Below, piece after piece: positions 1-9,600 of a DNA stretch of 28,480 nt (positions are counted from its first letter, which is position 1; each line of letters starts with the position of its first letter). This DNA is from Perkinsus olseni. Taxonomy: Eukaryota; Perkinsozoa; Perkinsida. The stretch is from the NCBI GenBank assembly GCA_013115125.1, contig JABANN010000447.1:1-28480 (forward strand), written 5' to 3'. A model generated the notes under the pieces. That model did not search any database. It was given only the letters and a program-made list of their open reading frames with translations, and was not told the origin of the DNA. A program made the translations under genes and the position numbers.

Positions 1-102
1 CACCTCGGAGTTGGAGATAACGACCTCGAGCCACGGAACAGTCACGTTGTCCAGTGCAGCAGGGTTCTTCACGACGACACAGACATTGTTGGAGTTGGGG
101 TG
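1..102 (-). CDS. Partial exon of an unrecognised protein (left edge)
   Basis: Read on the minus strand, this stretch is open throughout and begins just after an acceptor-like AAAG. It encodes 34 residues starting HPNSNNVCVVVKNP and containing VTVPWLEVVISNSEV, which looks like ordinary beta-rich protein sequence. The gene continues off the window. A second possible exon lies upstream on the same strand at 768-862 and joins in the same phase (phase 0). The plus strand is also open here, so the strand choice rests only on how protein-like the translation looks. I do not recognise the family. Confidence 0.35.
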
Positions 103-246
103 CTTTCAGAAAGATTGAGGGTGGACTAAGAGATTTTCGGGGCGATCGCAGAAATTTTTTGGGCGCGCGCCGAACTTGCCGATGCGTCGTGTCGTAGTGT
201 TACTGTGTCTTGATGCACTACAGCCAGTTTTCTTTCTTTGACGTTC

Positions 247-3200
247 ATGCTGAGCCGTCGTTTTCTACCACAGTGCTCTCGCCTTCTGTCAGCCATCAAC
301 ACTACTGGGCGACATCGGACGACTTCAATTCAGCATGTACCCAAGCCCGGTCGATCTGCCTCTGGCGTGGCATTAGCCTTGAGCACTCTCTCGGTAGCCG
401 CTGCCACTGTACATAATCTTGCCCGGAAGGACGTATACTGTGACGAGAAAGAACGTGAGAAAGCGGCTTGTGGATGCGTTGTGCACTTGCTGGCCTCAAG
501 CTGCTTCCTCAATGGATGGACAACATAGTACATCCCTTGGTAGTCTCCACTGGGCCTCACCTGGGCTCCAATAGCGAGCCTAGGGCAGACCTTTTCGCGT
601 AGAGGACGTTATGAACTGAGAAGAGGTTTATTGAGCTCCCCGCCTGGTGAAACCCCTCCGGCAGTGGGTAGAACCTTGGAGGTGTTCAGTGAAGCAATTC
701 TTAAATCCAGAGTCGGTTCAGGAGTGAAAATCAATTCCAGAGTCGATGGTTAGTTGCAGAATTACCTTATTGACCCGGGCCTTATAGTCGCCGATCGTTC
801 TGGCCGCAGATATGTAGCCCCTGTTTTGAACGAACTTGACGGCTCCGGTTAGGAGCACGGTCCTGTTGGTTTTTAGACGAGTTCACAAAAGGAGGCGAGT
901 GGGTGAAACTGGGTGGGAATGACGAGTTTGAGAACGGGGAGATGTACGAGATGCAAGTGGGAGAGAACAGGAAAGTGGGGGAAGGCGAGTGGAACATGCG
1001 GGGATAGAACCCACGCTCTTTAGATTCTGATAACCAGGACGAAGGATGGCCGGTTGTACTGCACAGGAGCTCTTTGCAGCCATTACGGCTTCCCTCTCAA
1101 GAAGGGCATATTTCTCAACGACACCGTAGTGTGCCCTCTGGTACGTCGGCCGCTTCCGCGGTCTTCCACCGGTCACTCTTCAGCATGATGCCACTTTCGA
1201 CATTAAGACTGGCGAGCCGTTGCGTGGGCCGGGGTTGGACGCTATTCCCACTTACAAAAGTAAGTAGCTAACCTCTAGCTCGATCTATGGGCATTGAGCG
1301 GAGTATTTTTACCCGCGTTTTGAAGTCGGGACGTATGACAAGGCAGCAGGATGAGAATATCCTCTGGCTTATTCGCTATGGCCGCCGCCGCCGTTTGTAT
1401 CCCATGGGGGGCTGCGTCGTCTCAGTTGAGGTTAGAGAGGACGGAGTCTATGCTGACTTACCCAAAAGATCTGATCTCTGGATCGCCAAGGAAAATGTGC
1501 AGGGCATGGCCAAGCGAGATCCCGAGGACAAGAGGGGTAGTGGTAGCTTGGTAGCTCTCGCAGGACCTAATTCCCATGGAGAGTTTCTCAGTATATGTTA
1601 TAGTCGGGGGAGGTGCCGCAGCTGCCACCGCCGCTGAGAGCCTCAGGCAGAATGGATACACAGGCCGGATCATCATGGTAGGGCAACATGAGTAATATCA
1701 ATCTTGCGCGACCGTCATGTCTGCTCCACCTGGACGCTGGCGCTCCAATCTGCATCTTGGGCGCGTCTACGTTTTGCGGTGTTGGAGCTTGCTCTGTTGT
1801 CTAGATGACTCGTGAGAGACATCTGCCGTACGATCGGCCAGTCCTGTCCAAGAAGTTGGACGCTGCAGACGATCCGTCCAAGCTCTACCTACGTGACAGA
1901 GAGTTCTACGCTAAGTGGGGGAGGGGAGGGACCAGGATGCTGTGATGGGAGGGGTGGTCCCGTTGACAGGCATGATATCGAGGTGTGGACGGATACTCTG
2001 GTCACTAAGGTTGATGCAGAACATCGTATTGTGGAGATCCAACCGTCGGAGTCTCACAAGTGAGAAACTCGGACAAGCAGCAGTCTCTATAGTTCCCCCC
2101 TCGTCGACCCCCTCATGGTAGAGCATTGCCTCGCTCCTTCAGAAAGGGGCTGTTGGCATAGACGAAGTTTTCCTTATCTCAGCCACCCATCGGAGGTTAC
2201 CTATGATAAGTGCCTGTGGGCTGCGGGCTCCGACGCAAGGAAGGCCTACATTCCCGGGCTCAACGCTAAGTACGGCAGCCCTCATCCGTCTAACAATAAC
2301 GTCGTGCCTGGGGTAGGAACGTCTTCTGTTTGAGGACTCCTGATGATGCTCATGCCATAACCGAATACGCGGAGGCTGGCCAGAGGGTAGGGCTGCGTTG
2401 TACGCGACTAAATAGCGAGGCGTCATTACAGGTAGTCTTGGTCGGGTCGGGGTTCATCGGCATGGAGATGGCCAGCGCCCTGGTGAGCATGGGAGTGGAC
2501 GTCACTGTTGTGGGTAGGGTTCGAGTACCAGGCTTTAGTGGGAGGCCATGCTCCTAGTTAGGTCGCGAAACTGTGCCGTTCCAAAGAGTATTAGGAAAGA
2601 AGGTAGGGGCATACTTCGCCCACATGTTAGCGGAGAGGTGAGCGAAGGCAGGGCCGGGCGTTCGACCGGGACGCGTCCGCTGGAGAATGGGATAATCGAA
2701 CTCGCATCACTTTTACCGTCTGTGAGTTGACGTTGATGTAGGCACATACAGTTCATCGGAGGTACAACGGTGAAGTTGCTCAGATCTGAGGCGATGGAAC
2801 ATGGCTGTAGGTGTTCCTGCGGGGAATCGAACCCGGGACCTTTCCTCGATGATCTTCCATAAGATGGGCTATCCACTGTTGCATCTTCGGAAACCGTTGA
2901 AGGGTTTTCCTCGAGAAAATAAAGGTCCTCTCTGGCCATTCAAACTCATCAGCCGATCGAGGTTTCGTATCGCACAAGCCCGCCGCCGCCAGCCTCCTTA
3001 CCTGCGTCTGTGATACCACTGTCCTTCAGCCTACAGCGAGGATAGCCTCGTTAATGGAGTCGAGCTGGACGACGGTGACCTTCTCTTCGCGGATGCGGTC
3101 ATCATGGGCACCGGCGCAGTACCCAACACCTCGCAGCTCACCGGCGTCCAGCGGGCAGTAGGTCGTGCGATTGGAGACATCAGGTGGCTATAGGGAGCAA

Positions 3201-3851
3201 TTTTCAGGCTGATGGGTCGCTGCCGACCGATCCGTTTTTGGGCGTGCAGATGGCAGATGGTTCATTTAGTAACACACTCTATGCCGCCGGGGACGTGGCA
3301 AGATACCCGGATGTGCGCACAGGCAAGATTTCTTCTGTAAGTAGACTGCCAAGGTTATCGAAATTTAGGCGAGCCGCTGCGGGTTGAGCATTGGGACGTC
3401 GCATTGCAGATGGGCAGAATCGCGGGAGCGAACATGGCCGGGAAGTTTAGACCGTGAGTTTCGTGGCGCGCGACGTGAGGGGAGTGCATGCGTAGGTATA
3501 CGACGGTGCCCTATTTCTGGACCATGATATTCGGCAAGTCCTTGCGCTACGTGGGCAGCACAGGCGGGAAGGACGGGTCTAACTTTTTTGACAACGTCAT
3601 CATTGAGGGCGACTTTAAAGAGAGTCGTTTTGTGGCTTACTATTGTCGGGTAGTGGTATGAGGCGCACGATCTCTCCGCGACGGAGCGAAGCAGTTTTTG
3701 GTGTTTTTAGGGTGACCATATCCTGGCTGTAGCGACAGTAGGATCGGACCCTGTTGCCGTTGCCTGTGGAGAGCTGATGAAACGAGGAATGATGCCCCGT
3801 ACCAGCGAGCTCATGCTCGGCACCTGCAACGCTCAGGCCATTCTGGAGTAA
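247..3851 (+). CDS. Rieske-domain AIF-like NAD(P)H/FAD oxidoreductase (AIFM3-like), mitochondrial, 18 exons
   Basis: This flavoprotein, joined to a [2Fe-2S] Rieske domain, matches the layout of AIFM3. Exons read in frame: 247-454, 877-974, 1024-1140, 1184-1259, 1426-1536, 1592-1677, 1805-1914, 1970-2059, 2183-2269, 2317-2386, 2432-2513, 2562-2637, 2742-2810, 3037-3161, 3194-3336, 3374-3453, 3496-3649, 3711-3851 (1923 nt, 640 aa; AIFM3 is about 600). Residues 1-35 are Arg/Ser-rich like a mitochondrial presequence, and a hydrophobic stretch follows at about 39-55. Rieske ligands are visible as CSH (C120, H122) and CPLH (C139, H142). The FAD Rossmann motif VIVGGGAA is near 206-213, the family block LPYDRPVLSK follows, the NAD motif VLVGSGFIGME is near 354, and YAAGD is near 498. 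The C-terminal dimer domain (VPYFWTMIFGKSLRY) is complete. A Met at 238 is an alternative start. Several exon joins are inferred from homology, and exon ends could shift by a few bases. Subcellular role is inferred from the presequence. Confidence 0.88.
768..862 (-). CDS. Possible upstream exon of the left-edge minus-strand gene
   Basis: On the minus strand an acceptor-like CCAACAG is followed by an open stretch encoding TVLLTGAVKFVQNRGYIS and then ARTIGDYKARVNK, ending at a GTAATT donor. The phase matches the exon at 1-102. It lies inside intron 1 (455-876) of the plus-strand Rieske-AIF gene, so the two genes would be interleaved. That is unusual and lowers confidence. The family is not recognised, and chance coding cannot be excluded. 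Confidence 0.25.
992..1017 (-). repeat. tRNA T-arm-like sequence in AIF intron 2
   Basis: The 49-base intron 975-1023 contains, on the minus strand, GTGGGTTCTATCCCCGC, which resembles a tRNA T-arm/B box followed by part of an acceptor stem. No 5' half of a tRNA is present. It resembles the longer tRNA-like copies at 2812-2886 and 16561-16600 and may be a remnant of the same family. It is short enough to be chance. Confidence 0.3.
2812..2886 (-). repeat. Degenerate tRNA-derived element in AIF intron 13
   Basis: On the minus strand this reads GTGGATAGCCCATC (A-box-like), then AAGGTCCCGGGTTCGATTCC (a near-perfect B box), then CCGCAGGAAC. The spacing is about that of a tRNA, but the T stem has a mismatch and no clear 5' acceptor strand pairs with the 3' end, so it is a relic or a SINE head rather than a working tRNA. 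It starts almost at the donor (intron 2811-3036) and makes this intron much longer than its neighbours. The segment around GATCATC...GGTCCCGGG is clearly similar to the element in PA28-A intron 2. Confidence 0.5.
3459..3473 (+). repeat. Intronic GC-rich motif TTTCGTGGCGCGCGA (copy 1)
   Basis: The motif sits five bases after the donor of the 42-base AIF intron 3454-3495. It is one of five clear copies in introns of this window, spread over four genes. The ends can pair (TTTCG with CGAAA in the best copies). Confidence 0.6.
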
Positions 3852-4622
3852 GGAAGATAATAACCGCTGCTGCTCTTGCTACGGTCTAGCAGTAGCATGA
3901 TTCGACGCGTCTCGGGAATTGGCCTGACTCCGAACTCTGGAGTATTGCAGCTCATCGGATAGCAAGGCCCAGTTAGCGTACGGGAGTGGTCTTCGGGCAC
4001 TCGTTCCTGAGGACTTGCTCTTCGCTCGGAAGTTGTGACTCGGAGTGTTTGGAGTTGAGCCATGCCGCTGTGGCTGCAGGCGGGTGAAGAAGTTGGACGA
4101 AGTGACGAAACCGAGGAAGGTAACACCCAAGACGCCCAAGGCAGCATGAAGATGTCATCGCAACTACCTGAACTTACCGCTTTTCAATGCTTTTTAGTGT
4201 TCAGTTCGTGTTGTGTTAAGGGTGCCTGTTCCGCGTGAGCTCTGCGTATTGTACGGAATCCTGGCCTCAATGATTCCATCTTGACCGCTGGGAGCCAGAG
4301 CTAACCTCGGCTGTTCGTCGGTGTATCACCGATGACTATTCTATCGTTGCCCCCGATGTTAAGCTTGTTTAGTGCATCGGCAGGCTGCACAGGCCCTGTA
4401 TGATATACTACTTAGGCTTGTGGCTTAGCAATAGATTCGATAGCAACACGCCGAGCCCGTTGCCATGCTGGGCATATCCGGTTTTCTCGCACTCAACCAA
4501 ACTCGGCAGTGTTGTCTCTCCTCTGTAGCGTGGTATGAAGGTGTGTGGCACTGCCTCGACACGCTGGTATCCCCTCTGTTCTCAGCATCATTTACCCTTA
4601 TATCATCGAAAGCTCCTTTCGA
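3852..4622. other. Intergenic, no supported gene
   Basis: This lies between the stop of the AIF-like gene and the first Met chosen for the RRM-like gene. Only short overlapping open frames on both strands occur, none protein-like. It should hold the 3' end of the first transcript and the promoter/5' leader of the second. I see no polyadenylation, TATA or terminator signal I can defend. Confidence 0.5.
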
Positions 4623-6036
4623 ATGTATCGTGCTCAAGTCCTTCGTCTAAGGTCTGGTGAAACATCTTCGTTTCCTCCTCCCACAACTGCCCCTCCTGAG
4701 AAACCAAGCAGTGCCTCGTCAGACAACTCTCCTCCTCCTCCTCCTCCTCCTCCTTCCAAACGACTCGGCTCATACGTACCGATGCGTGTACTCGCTGCAT
4801 CGGGACCGTACGTTCCCTCAGTATCCCTCGGCTCCTCGTAATCGCCACTGCCCGGGGAGCTACTGGGGAATAAAAGAAGACGGAGGTCAGGGTGAGTGGC
4901 TTCTGCCCAATGGCTTCTGCCCGAGGCTCATCCGAGCCCAATCCGATATCCGTGCCATACCGTATAGCTGGTTAATGGCGGATCTAAGTTGGTTATTCTC
5001 GTTTTATTTCGGCTTTCCTCGTCTCAGGCTCTCAGCCAGCAGCTCCAGTCACCCGTCACAGCAGGGCGAAGGCACTCTCTTCCGATTGCATACCCCTTCT
5101 CCGAGAGGTGAAGGTTCGGGAGTTCCCCCGGATCCTCGATAATGGTCATCTCTCGCAGGACGCCGAAGCGCGTAACGTCACGGCATCTCTAAGAGATATC
5201 TTGTCTTATACGTGAGGCTTGAAAGTAGGCGGAGCGAAGTTTTTACGTACCTCCGTATTAGGCACAATCAGCCGGATGGACACGTCTTCATAGTGAGGAG
5301 GATCCAACGGTTGGGATACGACTCACCCAACATTCTCTACAACTACTTCAAGAACGAGCTGGGCATGCAAATCCGTCGGGTCATGGTGAGGGCCTCTCCC
5401 ACTCCTCTGTCGTGCTGCTCGGCTGAACGGTCAGACAGGTGGTCGCTAGTACCGCGCCTGAGGCCTCGGATACCACTGCTGTGTGCAAGTCAGGAAGGGA
5501 ACGGAAGCGCCCCGCTAATATGGGCTTCGTCATAGCGGAAAGTAGGCAGGGAGAGAGGGCTGGCTTCTGACTAGAGCGATTAGCATCAAAGGGACTTATT
5601 CCGACTACCTTCATCGTTGATGAAATTGAAGACGTGCGAGGGCGACCATTCCGGAGCAAATCGACCGAGTCCGTCCCACCACTGCGAAGTTCTATCGAAT
5701 GACTTTGTATGGACAATTTCATGCTAGATTCCTATGAAGTCGATGCCATCATAGCCATCAACAGCATGGGAGGTGGGGCAATAGACGTGAAAGGTGATCG
5801 ATCACTCGGGCGCGCGCGGAGTGCCCAGGGTCATCCTAGGTGTCCCGATTGTGGTGGCACCATTTGTCAAGGAGCATGCTGGACTGATTGAGTCCAGTCC
5901 GGTGTCCTCTACTGTATCTCACACTGGCACTAGCACCGGTGTTGGTAGCAGCTGCGAGCACTACACTGACGCTTGTCTGGGTGGTATTGGCTTTGATTTT
6001 GACGAGTATGTGAGAGAGGCATTGGACCTACCATGA
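4623..6036 (+). CDS. RRM-like (dinoflagellate-type) RNA-binding protein, 7 exons, 308 aa
   Basis: Exons in frame: 4623-4787, 4822-4891, 5028-5211, 5262-5385, 5439-5541, 5728-5793, 5822-6036 (927 nt). The first exon is low-complexity, with Pro/Ser-rich sequence and a run of eight prolines encoded by a CTC/TCC repeat. After a linker (VREFPRILDN) the folded part starts with GHVFIVRRIQRLGYDSPNIL, continues through RPANMGFVIAE and ends in VILGVPIVVAPFVKEH. This is the beta-alpha-beta pattern of an RRM-like domain with a variable loop between strands 2 and 3, and it resembles RNA-binding-like proteins I associate with dinoflagellates. The tail is Ser/Thr-rich with an acidic end. RNA binding is inferred from the fold only. 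Introns are extremely short, one of 28 bases (5794-5821). The start is uncertain, since an in-frame Met at 4545 also exists, and this first exon could be extended. Confidence 0.68.
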
Positions 6037-6638
6037 TGCTGCTTCTTGCAAAAAAATAATAAAACTAATTTGATAACAAGGCATCATTCTCAGCTGCTAA
6101 AGGATTAGTAGTGATAGTCGTTCAGGTCGGGATTAACCTCCGTACCTTTATTAGAGGTGAGTGTATCATTTATGATCATTATCATTGTCATCAAGCATTG
6201 TCTCCGATACTCATCGTGATGTATCTTACGCCCGTTTCTGGTGGCTTTATAGTAGCAGCAGCAGTAGTGATAATGATGATGAAGATGCTAGGTTGGATCA
6301 TCCAACTTGGATGCACATGTCAGTACCAACAACGGCAGCAGCTTCTTGCATGCGACTAGATTTCTCTCTTGCGTTCTAGTAAGGGGAGACCAATGCAAAG
6401 GGGACGTGAGTGAATTTCTTACGAAGGAATAAGTCAAGGAGGGTCAGGTCATGTTGGCGGTCAGTGGTGGTCGAGTAGTATGTGTTGTTCAATCGCCTTG
6501 TCGCCAGCGATGACAGGGATCAGTAATTTGGGATTCCTAGCCGGACTACACCTGTCGCCCTTCCGAACCTGCCCACCTGTGACATCCAGATAACCAGTAA
6601 TTGCATGCTTCTCGACTAGGGCTTGTCTCTCTGCTATC
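6037..6638. other. Intergenic, AT-richer, short trinucleotide-type repeats
   Basis: No convincing gene is present. The region opens with an A/T-rich patch (6050-6075) just after the stop. At about 6250-6290 it holds an impure AGCAGCAGCAGTAGTGATAATGATGATG tract. The small open frames here read through this repeat and look like artefacts. Confidence 0.5.
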
Positions 6639-9600
6639 ATGGCTCCACCGTCGGCTGCAGTAGTGAGTGGGACCAGTGCCTCTGTGAATCTACAGGACAT
6701 CACCAAGCTCCTGGCTTCGCTGGATGCTCGCCCTACTGGTAATAGGAGCGCGAGGGAGGTGTTCGGCGCTGCTGGCACTTGCACTTTACCGACTCTGGGC
6801 GACGTATACGTTTCTATCCGCTATGACGTACTCTCTTCAATGGCGATTCGCATTCAACGGCGTCGATCGACTCCAAGCTGACGGTCCGCTCATACCGGCT
6901 TCTTCTTGTTTATTCGCGGCCGGCCCAGCTTATGCGTTATGGTTCCGAATCTCAGTGTCCAAGTTCGAGTCGGCCGTAACGAAGTATCCCTCGGCGGCGG
7001 TGTTCTGGATAAAGTATCTGGACTACATGTCGAAGACTGTGGGAGCTGATGCTAAGAGGAGGGCCACACTGTCACTGAGGGCCACTGAACATTGCCCTAT
7101 CGTAATAATAATAGGTCATCTTCGTAACTGCACTTTGGCCTTTTTCATGGCGTAGCAGCACTATAGTCTAACGTGAGGAAACGGTCTAGAATGGCGTGAT
7201 TGGGTGTATTGTCGGAGAGTGTGGTTTGAGAAAGGGTGGACCTTCTGAAGTTGGTTTGTGGTCAGGTCGCGATATGGGAGAGGCACTTAGCCAATGTGAA
7301 AGCAGCGGAGCCGCTCGCTCAGCTGTTACCAACGTACAGTGATGCCTTGCAGGCAGTTGGACAGGATAGGGACTCTGGTCGGCTGTGGATGGAATACGGG
7401 TAGTGGAGGGGCTCAGTCCCCGGCTGTTGGGATCTCCGTCCTGAATCCGTCCGGCCATTGCATTACGAAGGGGCTCATAAGAGTACGTCCTCATGCGATA
7501 TAGCAGGCCGGACTGAAGTACTCGGTTGTCAGTCGGGGAAGATGTGGTATGAGATAAGAATATTGGACAGCATTGTTGAATCCGGAAGGTACCTTCTGAA
7601 GATGCTCTACAATCACCAGCAGAAGAACGTCTTCGCCATGACAAGAGGAGACTCCAGCGAGGACGTCTCTGAAGAAAATGATAGGAAAGGTGATAATGGC
7701 GCACCAGTGATAGTCGGACGATCCTTATAGGAGATTCCCCGTTGGAGCTGCCTGTCCCTGATGAGCCACCGTCGGGTATATCATTGGCATTAGTCTCCGA
7801 GGCAAACCTAGAGCAGGTAGTAGTCGTGCGGGACCCTACTCGAGGCTTCGGACTTACAGGCTCTTTGAGAAACGACCGTTCCCTAGCGTAGCGTTGAAGG
7901 CACTTAAATATCGCATGCTTGGTAGTGTTTGAAAATTCACTTGCATTGAACTACATTCCCGCTACTTTATATGTAGAGGTCCAACCCCTGTTTGTCTCCG
8001 TATGTGGCGAGCTTCTCGTGTTACCCGGCCGAAGCCTCAGCAGGCTACTGTCTTCTTCGTATCAGGTATCGTTCCAGCCAAATATAGATCTCATCCGCCA
8101 GCACTACCAGGACGCTGTATCTACTCCATCTAATTTTATAGACCAGCTTTGGTAGTAAAGGCCGGGGGGCAGTCGGGAACTTTGACATAGCGGGAGACAT
8201 TCCACGAACAAGCGTGTTGCGTCCTTCTAGAAATGGAACTGGAACTTCTACAACTCAAGCTGTTGGGGTCAAATTGAAGTCTCGAGCGCGTGAGCATTGG
8301 GAAGCCGTTGTTTTGCAGAGTTGGATTACATGTTAGAGGCCTTTTAGGGACGAGTATCAAGAGTTTGAGCAAGCCATACACAACCATGAGCAAAAAGATG
8401 AAAAGAAGAAGCCTATCGCTGCGGGATGGGAGCAAGGTCACTATGGAGACGTAAGCCGAGGCTCGACAGAGGCTTACTGTACTGGCTGCTACTTGACTGT
8501 CAGGGAGTAGGGCCATCGCTGTGCTCGAGGCTGTTGACTGAGTATTCTAATCGCTACATGTCGTCCAAGCAAGTTTACAAGGAGCTGACTCGGCTGTATG
8601 GCCAGGTAAGGGTTCCCAGGATGGCTTTGTTGCTTGGGCCTGCTCATCAAAACTCACTTCGTGCGAACCCCGAGTGAAGACGAGCTCATTTGTGGCCGGC
8701 CTTGCGATCAGATCATCCCCTTGGCTGTGCCCGTTCCACTGACATCGGAATCGGCGAGGAAGCTGCGGCGAAACATCAAAGGCTGGCGTCAAGTCCTTCT
8801 GTATGAGAAATCCAATCCACTACAGGTTGGCAGTGCCACTGGCGATCTGTCCGAGTTCATCATCTCCCGTCCGTTCCTCAGCTCCCCCAGCCAGAATGCG
8901 CAGAGGCTCTTCGAGCGAGGGTGGACTTAGTGTTCCGGCAATGCCTGATGGGCAACGCGTACGAGGGATGTGATCATTCAATAGCTAGAGGTGTCAGAAT
9001 ATTGTTAGGTACGTGGCCGAGTTCTGGTACAACTACTTCGTGTGGCAGTATTCGTATCAGCTGCAGTCGCTGGTGAGACCGACGGAATCAGCTCCAGTCG
9101 AGACACTTCGAACGGCAATCAACGTACGTAGCACCGAAGGCATCATGGGAGAATTCGCTAAGGTTGTTGTCGTCTTTCTGTAGAAGTACCTCCCATATGA
9201 TGTCTGTCTTCGCCTTGTCTTGGCCATGGTGCTGGAGGAGGAGCAAAGCAACTACGGCATCCGGAAGACCGGTAAGGTCACCCACTAGCTCCAAGTCGCG
9301 AAGAGGTTTTCTGCTATGAGCTTCTTCCGCTAAAGTCTGGGCTTCCGGGCTTTTCCCTGAGGGTACACATCATCTCTCTCGAGCGGTTCTTTTCGTTCCT
9401 CTGATAATCGAGGAGGGAACTACGGTGGAGATCTGTCGATCGCTTAGATGACGCTGGCCGACCGATCGACGAAGCTGATCAGACCTACGCGGATCTCCTT
9501 TCCGTCTTCGACTCAATACAGCAGAGCTGCCCTACCGGCCTGGTGCACTACCTCAGGTAGGAAGCCCCGGAAGGCAGGCCGATATTTTCGTGGCGCAGTG

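Noticed and set aside
4725-4755. CTC/TCC repeat as a non-coding microsatellite
   Set aside because: It is in frame within an exon and encodes a proline run; the frame on either side continues to the next splice site.
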